Positions 45,162 through 52,970 of a DNA stretch of 64,000 nucleotides are shown here, piece after piece. Both the position numbers and the translations under genes were made by a program. Every line of letters starts with the position of its first letter. The first letter of the stretch is position 1. The DNA comes from Micromonospora cabrerizensis (lineage in GTDB: Bacteria > Actinomycetota > Actinomycetes > Mycobacteriales > Micromonosporaceae): NCBI RefSeq assembly GCF_022230955.1, contig NZ_JAKKFI010000051.1, positions 1-64,000 of the forward strand, read 5' to 3'. The notes below the pieces were generated by a model that was not told where the DNA came from, searched no databases, and was given only the letters and a program-made list of their open reading frames with translations.

Positions 45162-45380
45162 TCAGCGCTTACGGTCGGGCCGAGTGGCCCATGCCGCAGC
45201 GACGGCGCACAGCATGAGGCAGAACAAGAGGCAACTCAGCGCGCCACACAGCAACATGACTCCAGCCCCGATGCCCTCCACGGGCGTCAGCGTAGGCGCT
45301 CGGCCAGCCGTGCCCGCAGCCTGTCCGATGCAGCGGTCAACGCCGGTCAGGTTCGTGTACTCGACGGGCCGAACAGACAC
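45162..45380 (-). CDS. possible small membrane protein
   Basis: 72 codons from a GTG. The C-terminal half is a clear Cys-rich membrane segment (GVMLLCGALSCLLFCLMLCA, then VAAAWATRPDRKR), but the N-terminal part is unremarkable and there is no good ribosome site. The stop abuts the convergent gene's end at 45159. Could be shorter, from an internal ATG. Confidence 0.35.
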   Translation of the reverse strand: MSVRPVEYTNLTGVDRCIGQAAGTAGRAPTLTPVEGIGAGVMLLCGALSCLLFCLMLCAVAAAWATRPDRKR

Positions 45381-45445
45381 CGACGCTGCGCGATGGCGTC
45401 ACTCCCCGCCGTGCACGCCAATCCGATTCTCGGGCTGAGTGGCCG

Positions 45446-45700
45446 TCACCGGCTTCGTATGCGGCTCATGCCGGGACATTCGGCCGAGCCACCGGCCGGG
45501 TCTTCTGCATCGCCTACCACGGAGCGAACGCAGGCCAACCAGTCGTTCCACGCGGCGGGGTCCGTTGTCCCTCCGTCTGCCTCGACGCCGATGTCTCCCA
45601 GAAGCGTGAGCAGGTCGTCCCCGGCGCGGTTCGCAAACTGCCACACGAACCGGGACATGGCCACGAAGGCCTCGCGCTCGTCCATCGAATAGCGGCTCAT
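45446..45700 (-). CDS. small hypothetical protein
   Basis: An 84-residue acidic protein: MSRYSMDEREAFVAMSRFVW, then QFANRAGDDLLTLLGDIGVE and DPAAWNDWLACVRSVVGD. ATG 45700 has GGAGGAGG upstream. The helical DEREAF..M..F...F...GDDL pattern ending in WNDW is one I associate with small conserved actinobacterial proteins near toxin/immunity genes. It is divergent from the secreted protein at 45879. Confidence 0.65.
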   Translation of the reverse strand: MSRYSMDEREAFVAMSRFVWQFANRAGDDLLTLLGDIGVEADGGTTDPAAWNDWLACVRSVVGDAEDPAGGSAECPGMSRIRSR

Positions 45701-45878
45701 CGGCACTCTTCCTCCTCCGGGCGGAGCCCGCACGTGCCGACTGCCATCGGTCGTCAGGGCGCGACGACCGGCGTGCGCTGTCGCCGTGCTGATCGGATTG
45801 TGACCTGACACTGATCCTCCGGCAAAGACTCGGTGCCAGGACGCTGCGGAACGACCGCGGCGCGATCGAGGAGGAACC

Positions 45879-46388
45879 ATGCGGATCAGCGCGATGGCGC
45901 GACGGATCGTGATCCTGGCGGGGGTGTGTGTACTGGGCTTGATCGGGGCGAACCCGGCTCAGGCGGCGGTGCAGCGGACCGACCGGTTCTCCATCACCGA
46001 GCAGCATTTCGATTTCGGCGACGGCGACCTGGGCAATGTCTCCGGAAGACCCAAGTCCGACGGCCGGCTGGAGTGGGACCTCGTTGCCGGCAGGTGGGAG
46101 CCCCGGCTCGTCGGGCGCCTCTACATCAACAATGCTTCCGGCGAGTGCGTCCGAATCCAGATGGTCGTGGTCTACCAGAACGGGGTGACCACCACCGACA
46201 CCGACAGCCTGTCCGACTTCTGCGCCCCGAACGGGCAGACCTGGCGTAGTGAGGTCGACTTCCGCCCGGTCAGCTCGGCGTACGTCGCCAGCGTCTACTT
46301 CCGGCTGCAGAGCGCGCCAGCGGGAGGCTGGGCGTTCTCGACCGAGGCAACCACTGGGTCGTACGCGGCACCGTGGTTGCTGCCGTAG
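45879..46388 (+). CDS. secreted hypothetical protein
   Basis: A 169-residue exported protein with a Sec signal (RRIVILAGVCVLGLIGANPA, AQA cleavage) and a beta-rich mature domain of about 135 residues with two cysteines (SGECVRI, SDFCAPN). GAGGAGG precedes ATG 45879. No family recognised. A perfect 38-bp palindrome downstream ends the transcript. Confidence 0.75.
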   Translation: MRISAMARRIVILAGVCVLGLIGANPAQAAVQRTDRFSITEQHFDFGDGDLGNVSGRPKSDGRLEWDLVAGRWEPRLVGRLYINNASGECVRIQMVVVYQNGVTTTDTDSLSDFCAPNGQTWRSEVDFRPVSSAYVASVYFRLQSAPAGGWAFSTEATTGSYAAPWLLP

Positions 46389-46516
46389 TCACGACCGGCC
46401 AGGCCACCCTGGCGGGCCGCGAGGACGGCGACGAACAGCTCGAAGCCGAGGGTCGTGGAGACCAGACCGTCTTCAAGAGCTGACCTTGGCCGCGCACCTT
46501 GGGGTGGTGGCACAGG

Positions 46517-46554
46517 GGAGGGGCGATGACGACAGCTGTCGTCATCGCCCCTCC
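46517..46554. terminator. perfect 38-bp palindrome, bidirectional terminator
   Basis: GGAGGGGCGATGACGACAG is followed directly by its exact reverse complement, CTGTCGTCATCGCCCCTCC, with no loop bases. It lies between convergent genes and would form a very stable hairpin in RNA from either strand; a cruciform or REP-like role is also possible. Confidence 0.7.
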
Positions 46555-46673
46555 GTCCGCTCTCATCCCCGAGGCGGCAGAGGTCGACTTGGCGGGGCCT
46601 ACGGGCTGCGGCGCCAACAGCACCCGATCCCGCCTGACGCACGGTTGGCACGGGCCCGTCGAGCTGGTGTGCC

Positions 46674-46706
46674 CCGGGGCGGGGCGCGTGACGCGCCCCG
46701 CCCCGG
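46674..46706 (-). terminator. 16-bp-stem terminator of acetyltransferase gene
   Basis: CCGGGGCGGGGCGCGT and ACGCGCCCCGCCCCGG flank a single G. The hairpin begins six bases past the acetyltransferase stop (46712, minus), so it most likely ends that transcript. Confidence 0.7.
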
Positions 46707-46711
46707 TCAGA

Positions 46712-47194
46712 TCAGAGCTCCCGGTAGTAGACGGCGATCGGCAGCGGCGTGCACCCCAGTGCTTCGTACAGCGCTCGGGCGGGCCCATGGAACTCGTCCC
46801 CGCCCGTGCCGATCGTGACGACCTCGGCGCCGAGGTCCCGCATCGCGGCGAACGCATAGTCGCAGAGCACGGTGCCCGCGCCGAGCCGGCGGTGCTCCGC
46901 GGACACGGCGAGGATCGTGACACTGGCATTTCGGCGCCCGGGGTCTACTGACCAGGCCACATAGCCGGCGATGGCGCCGTCGATCTCAGCGACCGCGACG
47001 TACCGGTGCTCGGCGGGGTCGTGGAGCCCGGCAACCTGCTCGACGTAGTCGTCGCGCCACCGGCCGTGCTGGTTGGCGAAGACGTTCTCGCCCACGAGAG
47101 GGCGGAAGGATTCTTCATAGAACGGCCTGAACGTCTCGATGGTCAGTTCGGTGAGCCGGGCAAGGTCATGCTGAAGAAACGAGCGGATACGCAT
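46712..47194 (-). CDS. GNAT-family N-acetyltransferase
   Basis: A 160-residue GNAT. MRIRSFLQHDLARLTELTIE opens the fold; the beta4 strand AGYVAWSVDPGRRNASVTIL is followed by the acetyl-CoA loop motif AEHRRLGAGTVLCDYAF (Q/RxxGxG/A type) and by YEALGCTPLPIAVYYREL at the C-terminus. Full length for the family. Acyl acceptor unknown. Flanked by its own terminator. Confidence 0.85.
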   Translation of the reverse strand: MRIRSFLQHDLARLTELTIETFRPFYEESFRPLVGENVFANQHGRWRDDYVEQVAGLHDPAEHRYVAVAEIDGAIAGYVAWSVDPGRRNASVTILAVSAEHRRLGAGTVLCDYAFAAMRDLGAEVVTIGTGGDEFHGPARALYEALGCTPLPIAVYYREL

Positions 47195-47637
47195 GTGAGT
47201 GTGCCTTCCGAGCTGAGGGTCTGAAAGCCAACAAAACGGGCATCAGATGGTCAGCCAGCGGCCGGAACGGCGGCGAGCCGACCCTCAGTGGCGGGTGCGA
47301 CAGGCAGCGAAGCAACTCATGGTCGGAATCCTACGGGGCGCTGCAACCGCATTCACGGCGCGGCGTGCCGCCACGGCTGCGGACGAGGTCTCGAAGAGCA
47401 ACCGTCGTTGCATTTCAGCGTGCCCGACTGCTACCGCAAGCTCGGCGATGTACGAGCGCCTGCGGCGCGTCTCCGGCGTCGTGTTCGCCTGCCCCGCCCG
47501 GCACGTGACGGCGTGGACTGCTGGGGGCGGGCACCTGGTGGAGGTCGGCGCGGGGCGGCAGAGCAAGGGTCGGGGCAGTGGGTGACATCCGGGATCTCTG
47601 GGGAGCGGGGGGCCGGTGGTACGCACACAATGGGGGG
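47195..47637. other. intergenic region, nothing recognised
   Basis: Upstream of the acetyltransferase (minus) and of the small repeat protein (plus). Several short open frames overlap each other in three phases; none has a ribosome site or recognisable sequence. Confidence 0.5.
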
Positions 47638-47907
47638 ATGAAGCGAGAGGCACGCCTGGTGCGGTTGACGGGGACGCGCGCGAACGGCGCGGTGGCGACG
47701 GGCGCGGCGGCGACAGGCGCGCGGGCTGCGGGAGCGGCATCGCTCGGCGCCCTCGCGGTGGGGGCGCTGGCCGTCGGGGCCGTGGCCGTCGGGGCGCTGG
47801 TCATCGGGCGGCTGGCGATCCGCCGAGCGGTCGTGCGGGAGCTGCGCATCGGCCGGTTGGAGATCAATGAGCTGGTGGTGCACAGCCGACCCAACGCTGA
47901 GGGATGA
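47638..47907 (+). CDS. Ala/Gly-repeat protein (GALAVGA repeats)
   Basis: An 89-residue protein whose middle is a tandem run of five-residue units (ASLGALAVGALAVGAVAVGA), then LVIGRLAIRRAVVRELRIGR and LEINELVV. The A(L/V)xGx period suits a right-handed quadrilateral beta-helix, like pentapeptide repeats. ATG 47638 is directly preceded by GGGGGG. Similar Gly/Ala-repeat proteins with a RLEIDELVV-type end are widespread and uncharacterised. Confidence 0.7.
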   Translation: MKREARLVRLTGTRANGAVATGAAATGARAAGAASLGALAVGALAVGAVAVGALVIGRLAIRRAVVRELRIGRLEINELVVHSRPNAEG

Positions 47908-48560
47908 CCCGCTGCGGCGACGGACGAGAGCGTCGTTGCCGCTGCCGAAGACGGCGCGTGGCTTCCCCGGAACCCATCACCCCGTCAAATCTCGATCTTG
48001 TAAATGCCGCGCTCTTCGCGATGCTCCCGAAACGGGCAATCCTCGTTTTTGATTTTCGGGGGTCGCAAAAAGGAAATCGGCAGCGATCAGTTGACAGCGG
48101 ATTCGAGTCCGTCTATTTTGATCATGGATGTCGGCGACGGTGAATGCCTGAGTCGCTCCCATGCCTCGGATGATCACCATCATCCAGGTGCTGCATTCGC
48201 TGGTGAGTGCGGCTATTGAACCACGGCGTAGTTCCGGCGGGCTTTCTCGCCTGGAGCATGGCCGACCGTCGACCGTCCTGCTGGGGCGGTCGGCGATCAA
48301 CGGGGGAGGGGTACAACTATGGATGTGTCTGCGGATTTCTTCCGATGCGGGCAGCCGCGAGTTCGGCCGATGGGCTGACCTGGTTCCGGTGATTCTCCGT
48401 CGAGGGTGACAGTTCACCCCGTCTTCGGCTCTTCTCGGCCCGACCCGCATGACCTGGCCTGGATCGTCCGGGCCTCATCATGCGCCTGTCGCCGCCGGCA
48501 TTTCAGCGAGCCCTTTTGGCGGCTCACCCTGCTTGCGACCCATGGAAGGCCTGTGTGGCA
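47908..48560. other. long upstream region of biosynthetic locus
   Basis: 653 bp without a credible gene, noticeably richer in A and T between about 47990 and 48150 than its surroundings. It contains the promoter candidate at 48091-48119. Short open frames at 48161-48409 and 48207-48392 have no ribosome site and no recognisable sequence. Confidence 0.55.
48091..48119 (+). promoter_or_regulatory. candidate sigma-70-type promoter of biosynthetic operon
   Basis: TTGACA (48091-48096), 17-bp spacer, TATTTT (48114-48119). The -35 is perfect and the -10 matches four of six. Transcription would start near 48126, giving a leader of about 435 nt before the first gene at 48561. Confidence 0.5.
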
Positions 48561-49832
48561 ATGTCTGATTTCACTCCTTCCTCGAAAGCCTGGATCGATC
48601 CTGCTGGCTCATTCGGTGCATTCGCGGAACGACGTGACGGCCTGATCAACATCGACAAGTACGAGGCTCGGAAGTTGGGCGCCGACGAGCCGTATCTGGT
48701 TCCGTCTCTGCCGGTCGAAGTGCACTGTCACGGGCTGGGAACCGTCGACTTCTCCAATTTCGCCGAGATCGATCTGTATGCCGTCGATCGGCACGCCGCC
48801 TCGGAGGGTCTTCTCTGCATCCCGACGCTGTATCTGCGTCAGGAGCGACTCGACGGATTCGTCGCGTTCATGCGAGAGTTCGCGGCCCTGAAGGCGGACG
48901 GAAAACTCCCGTTCGTGCCGGCCATCGCGCTGGAAGGCCCGCTCGTCGCCAGCTTCGGCGGCACGCCGGCCTCGTCGGTCTGGGCTCCCTCCAAGGAGGA
49001 ATGGGAGAAGCTCGCCGGCTGCGGCCCGCTCGGTCTGGTCTACATCATGCTGTCGCCCGACGCCCTGCAGTCCAGCTCGTATCTGGCAGCCCAGTTCACT
49101 CCGGAGCACCCGTCCCTCGAGTGGATCGTGACCCGGCTCGTCGAGAGTGGCGTGCGTCCCGCGCTCGGTCACTTCGCCAAGGAGAATCCGCAGCTGGGCG
49201 CCGACTGTATCGAGGAGGTCCTCGCCGCGGCCGCGGCGGCCGACTGCCCGCACTCGGGGGTCCGGGTCGTCACCGACCACCTCTTCAACGAGATGCCGCT
49301 CCTGATCAAGCATGCCTTCCGGACCTCCAGGGCCCGGGCGAACCGGGACCAGCTTCTGGCCGCATACGACCTCCCGTCGTGGAACCTGGCCGATCTGCAC
49401 GAGCAGGTCGGGCCCGTGCCGGCGGCAATCATGCGGGGCGCCCACCAGGGGCGCATCGCGGCCTGCCTGAACTTCGACGGCGAGCACGTCGACTTCGCGA
49501 TCGCCAAACGTGCCATCGAGATTGTCGGCCCGTCGAACATGATGCTCATGACCGACCGCAGTGACGTCGCGCGTCTGGCGGGCCAGGATCTACACCAGGA
49601 GCCCGGCAGCGACCTGTGGTACCAGGAGCAGGGCGTCGTCGCGGCCGGCACCCAGCCCATCGATCAGCAGATCGAGAACGTGCGCGCGCTCGGAATCCCC
49701 GAGGCCGACATCTGGCACCTCGTGTCGTTCACCGCCTATCGCACCTTCTTCCCCGAGCTCGACCTAAACGCCGGGCCGTTCGACAAGGGCTGTTTCGTGG
49801 ACGCGAAGCGGCAGCGGTTCGCGCTCATCTAG
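48561..49832 (+). CDS. NagA-like amidohydrolase
   Basis: A 423-residue amidohydrolase-superfamily protein close to N-acetylglucosamine-6-phosphate deacetylase. The HxH motif reads VEVHCHGLGTVDFS (near 53), the metal-binding glutamate ALEGPLVAS near 127, then ALGHFAKE, TDHLFNEMP and MLMTDRSD, in the same order as NagA. It lacks the N-terminal sequence of true NagA and stands at the head of an NRPS locus with no other sugar genes, so deacetylation of a phosphorylated or acylated intermediate is more likely than GlcNAc catabolism. ATG 48561 with GGAAGG upstream. Confidence 0.82.
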   Translation: MSDFTPSSKAWIDPAGSFGAFAERRDGLINIDKYEARKLGADEPYLVPSLPVEVHCHGLGTVDFSNFAEIDLYAVDRHAASEGLLCIPTLYLRQERLDGFVAFMREFAALKADGKLPFVPAIALEGPLVASFGGTPASSVWAPSKEEWEKLAGCGPLGLVYIMLSPDALQSSSYLAAQFTPEHPSLEWIVTRLVESGVRPALGHFAKENPQLGADCIEEVLAAAAAADCPHSGVRVVTDHLFNEMPLLIKHAFRTSRARANRDQLLAAYDLPSWNLADLHEQVGPVPAAIMRGAHQGRIAACLNFDGEHVDFAIAKRAIEIVGPSNMMLMTDRSDVARLAGQDLHQEPGSDLWYQEQGVVAAGTQPIDQQIENVRALGIPEADIWHLVSFTAYRTFFPELDLNAGPFDKGCFVDAKRQRFALI

Positions 49833-49863
49833 AGCCGCGCGGCGCCGTGGATTGGGGGCAGGG

Positions 49864-50823
49864 ATGAACGAAGTGACCATGGATACCGGCGGGAACGCGA
49901 CATCGCGAATGCACGACATCCCGGCAGACCTGCTGGCAGCTCTGACGCGTTCGCCGGTCAAGGCTCGGTTGTTCGGGGCCGACAACTATTTCCGGGAGGC
50001 GACCTGGACCTTCGGGGACCACATCCAGGACGTCCTCGGCATCGCCTTGTGCGTGCTCAAGCCGGACGCCGCCGTGGGCCGGCGGTACGGCGTCGCGCTT
50101 CAGGCCCTCCGGGAACACGGCTTCACCCCCGTGGACGTCCTTCGGGTACGGCACAACCGGCTGACGATCCGCGAGACCTGGCGATTCCAGCTGAACTTTG
50201 CCGACCGGCACCGGATCGCCACGATGGACCTGTACCTGCAGTCCCTCGACTGTGTGCTGCTGGTTCTTCGAGACGAACGTCACCGGCCCGGCGGTGTGCC
50301 CGGAGCCGTACGGCTGGCCTCTCTCAAGGGCCCGGCCACCGCTCGACTCCGCCGGCCCGAGCACCTGCGGGAACGTCTCGGTGCCATCAACGGCCTGTTC
50401 AACTTCATCCACACCACCGACGAACCGCTGGACGTGCTGCGGGACCTGAGCGTGCTGTTGCCGCCGGAAGACCGGGAACGCGTTCTCCGGCGGGTGTGCG
50501 CGCGTCACGACGCGGGCCCCGAGTGCGAGGAGACCTTCGCCGCGATCGAGGCCGTCACCGAACCGCACGACCTGGACATCGGCAACAGCTGGAAGCGGCT
50601 GTCCGAATCCGACGCCCCGGTCGGTGACCTGGCACGCAGGCAGCGCACAGGCGAGCGGATCAGCGCGGTGGACCTGCTCGCCGCCGCTCACCATCCGGAC
50701 GCGCGGCGGGCGGAATTCTGGGACCTGCTCACGGTGCTGACCGACACCGTGCGTTTCAACGTTCCGGATATCGAACGGATCTATCCGAACGTCCTGCTCG
50801 AAGCTTGGCAGGAGGCGTCGTGA
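49864..50823 (+). CDS. NDK-like protein, paralogue A
   Basis: A 319-residue protein whose central part resembles nucleoside diphosphate kinase. LCVLKPDAAVGRRYGVALQA (near 60) matches the NDK start with its KPD lysine; ALREHGFTPVDVLRVRH is the following strand-helix; PGAVRLASLKGPATARLRRP corresponds to the GTIRG segment; and LFNFIHTTDEPLDVLRDLS (near 178) matches NxxHGSDS with its catalytic histidine. The Lys-His spacing is about 118 residues against about 106 in classical NDK. There is a 45-residue N-terminal and a 130-residue C-terminal extension with no known match. Possible role: phosphotransfer from NTP to a pathway intermediate rather than NDP recycling. Confidence 0.7.
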   Translation: MNEVTMDTGGNATSRMHDIPADLLAALTRSPVKARLFGADNYFREATWTFGDHIQDVLGIALCVLKPDAAVGRRYGVALQALREHGFTPVDVLRVRHNRLTIRETWRFQLNFADRHRIATMDLYLQSLDCVLLVLRDERHRPGGVPGAVRLASLKGPATARLRRPEHLRERLGAINGLFNFIHTTDEPLDVLRDLSVLLPPEDRERVLRRVCARHDAGPECEETFAAIEAVTEPHDLDIGNSWKRLSESDAPVGDLARRQRTGERISAVDLLAAAHHPDARRAEFWDLLTVLTDTVRFNVPDIERIYPNVLLEAWQEAS

Positions 50824-51038
50824 GCACTCATGTCTGCGTCTGTAACCGCGTCACCGAGGACGAGATCGTCGGCTGGATTCAGCGCGGCGTCGTCACGATC
50901 GAGGGCCTCGGCGAGTACTGCGACGCCGGCACCGGCTGCAGCGACTGCCACGACTCGCTCGAAGAGCTGATCGAGGACTTTCAGACCGACGAGGCGGCCT
51001 CGCGGCCCGCGCCGGAGGCACCGGTTGGCTCCCGCTGA
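50820..51038 (+). CDS. BFD-type [2Fe-2S] protein
   Basis: A 72-residue ferredoxin-like protein. THVCVCNRVTEDEIV (Cys 6 and 8) and GTGCSDCHDSLEEL (Cys 40 and 43) give the CxC...CxxC spacing of bacterioferritin-associated ferredoxin (BFD_Fe-S) domains. GTG 50820 overlaps the NDK-like stop by four bases (GTGA) and the protein overlaps the following esterase start by 14 bp. Likely hands electrons to a partner enzyme of the cluster; the MOSC protein at 52967 is the best candidate by analogy with mARC/YcbX-type systems (inference). Confidence 0.85.
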   Translation: MSTHVCVCNRVTEDEIVGWIQRGVVTIEGLGEYCDAGTGCSDCHDSLEELIEDFQTDEAASRPAPEAPVGSR

Positions 51039-52002
51039 CGGCGTGCTGCGGCAGTTCTGGCGAGAGGCTGTCCAGCAGACAGACGGAATTCCCCTGGACG
51101 CGTCATGCGTCGCGGTAGCGAGCCCGTTGGCGCACCACGCCGTCTACGACATCTCGTTCGCGGGCGCTCACGGCCACCGCATCAGTGGCTGGTTCGTCGT
51201 GCCCACAGGTCAGGCCGAGCCTCTGCCGTGCGTGGTGCAGTTCCTCGGCTACGGCGAGGGGCGGGGACATCCGGTGGACCGCCTGTTCTGGCCCGCGTTG
51301 GGCTACGCCACGCTCGTGGTCGACACCCGGGGTCAGGGCGGGTCCTCGGGGCGGGCGGGTGCCACCCCCGATCCGGTCGGACTCGTTCATCCCCAGATGC
51401 CGGGGTTCACCACGCGCGGCATCCTCGAACCGGCGACCTACTACTACCGCGACGCCTACCTGGATGCCTACCGGGCGGTGGCGTGGGCAGCCGGGCAGCC
51501 GCAGGTCGATCCGACCCGCATCAGCACGGCCGGGTGCAGCCAAGGTGGCCAGTTGGCACTGGCCGCGGCGGTGCTGAGCCCCGGTGTCGCCGCGGCTCTC
51601 ATCGAATCGCCCTTCCTCTCCGACGTCGGGGATCTGAACCGGCTACCGGACCGCCAGCCGTACCGCGAGATGCTTCGCTTCGCCGGAAGTTATCCGGACC
51701 TGCTGCCCAGGGCCTCAAACACACTCGGATTCTTCGATGTCACCACGTTGGCGGCGTACGGCAGGTGCCCGGCCCTCTTCTCCGTCGCCGGACGGGACGA
51801 ACGCTGTGCGCCGGAAACCGGCCGGGCGGCTCACGCTGCCTACACCGCGGACAAACGCCTGCACGTCTGGCCGCTCGCCGAGCACGCCGCCCCGAACACT
51901 CCGCTGCGGCTGGCCGAGGCCGACTTCCTTGCGGAGGTTCTCTCCGAGCGGCGCGACAGTGCCGGCCCTCCGATTCTCGCGCAGGAAGGACATGTTCGAT
52001 GA
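51025..52002 (+). CDS. CE7-type carbohydrate/cephalosporin esterase
   Basis: A 325-residue alpha/beta hydrolase of the acetylxylan esterase/cephalosporin-C deacetylase group. FLGYGEGRG and VVDTRGQGGSS near 74-104 match the RGQ motif, TAGCSQGGQLALAAAV the nucleophile elbow (GxSQGG, Ser near 172), DERCAPET the acid, and AEHAAPNTPLRLAEADF the histidine. It starts at a TTG (51025) inside the previous gene. Expected to remove acetyl groups from a small molecule. In the same operon as the NagA-like deacetylase, suggesting acetyl protection chemistry. Confidence 0.85.
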   Translation: MAPADGVLRQFWREAVQQTDGIPLDASCVAVASPLAHHAVYDISFAGAHGHRISGWFVVPTGQAEPLPCVVQFLGYGEGRGHPVDRLFWPALGYATLVVDTRGQGGSSGRAGATPDPVGLVHPQMPGFTTRGILEPATYYYRDAYLDAYRAVAWAAGQPQVDPTRISTAGCSQGGQLALAAAVLSPGVAAALIESPFLSDVGDLNRLPDRQPYREMLRFAGSYPDLLPRASNTLGFFDVTTLAAYGRCPALFSVAGRDERCAPETGRAAHAAYTADKRLHVWPLAEHAAPNTPLRLAEADFLAEVLSERRDSAGPPILAQEGHVR

Positions 52003-52970
52003 CGGCGCTTCGTCAGGAGGGGTCACCGGTGGACCGGCTCAGTGAGATTCCGCGCGATGTCCGCCACGCGGTGACCTGGTCCAGCGAGAAGGCCGATCTC
52101 TACGCGGTCGACCACTACTTCCGCGAGGCCTACTGGGCTTTCGGGGACATCGTCGCCGAGATGCGAAGCATCTCTCTGTGCATGCTCAAGGCGGAGGCAA
52201 CCGCCGGTCGCCGGCTGGTTCCCGCGCTGCGCGCCCTCGAGCAGGCGGGATTCCGCCCGGTCGATGCCATTCGCTTCCGACACGACCGGATGACCATCCG
52301 GGAGGTGTGGCGCTACCAGTTCAACATCGCCACCCGGCATCGGGTCGAGGCGATGGACGCCATCCTGCCCAGCATCGACACGGTCGCTCTCGTCCTGCGC
52401 GACGAGCGCTGGACGCCCGGGGCGGTGCCGGCGGCGGTTCGGCTCAACGCCCTCAAAGGACCCGCCGATCCCGCCCTACGCCAACCCACCCACCTGCGTC
52501 ACCAGCTCGGTGTCGTGCAGGGCCTGTTCAACTTCACCCACATCTCCGACGAACTCGCCGACGTCATGCGTGAGTTGGCCGTGATCAGTGACGAGGCGCG
52601 TCGCACGCAGACCCGGGAACGGATCCTGGCGAACCACGACGCGCGTGCGGAGGTGCTGGAGATCTTCGCCGATCTCGAGGCGCGGCACCCCCCGCACGAC
52701 TTCGACATCGAGCGCAGCTGGACGAGGCTGGCGGCGGGGGAGGGGCCGACGGCCGAGGCTGCCCAGCGTCGGGCGCGAGGCGACACGCCGTCGCTGGACG
52801 AGCTGCTGGCACTCACTCGTGCGGTGCCCGTCGAGGCGCCCGGGAGGTGGGATCTGCTCACGGTGGTCACGCACCTGCTCGGTGACATGAACATCCCCGG
52901 GGTGACGCCCACGGTGCCGAACGTCACCGAGGAGTGGCGTCGCAGAGCAACAGGTTCAGCCGCATCATGA
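51999..52970 (+). CDS. NDK-like protein, paralogue B
   Basis: A 323-residue paralogue of the 49864 protein, with the same length and domain plan: VDHYFREAYWAFGD matches DNYFREATWTFGD of paralogue A, then LCMLKAEATAGRRLVPALRA, FRHDRMTIREVWRYQFNIAT, VPAAVRLNALKGPADPALRQ and LFNFTHISDELADVMREL. The lysine and the histidine of the NDK site are retained, but KPD has become KAE. ATG 51999 overlaps the esterase stop (ATGA). Two divergent copies in one operon suggest a heterodimer or two successive phosphotransfer steps. Confidence 0.7.
   Translation: MTALRQEGSPVDRLSEIPRDVRHAVTWSSEKADLYAVDHYFREAYWAFGDIVAEMRSISLCMLKAEATAGRRLVPALRALEQAGFRPVDAIRFRHDRMTIREVWRYQFNIATRHRVEAMDAILPSIDTVALVLRDERWTPGAVPAAVRLNALKGPADPALRQPTHLRHQLGVVQGLFNFTHISDELADVMRELAVISDEARRTQTRERILANHDARAEVLEIFADLEARHPPHDFDIERSWTRLAAGEGPTAEAAQRRARGDTPSLDELLALTRAVPVEAPGRWDLLTVVTHLLGDMNIPGVTPTVPNVTEEWRRRATGSAAS

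Larger units (their letters stand above)
46389..46711. other. convergent intergenic region with two palindromes
   Basis: Between the plus-strand secreted protein and the minus-strand acetyltransferase. Contains the two listed hairpins and no gene. Confidence 0.6.

Noticed and set aside
48161..48409. Open frames downstream of the candidate promoter
   Set aside because: No ribosome site, unusual codon use, no match to any family.
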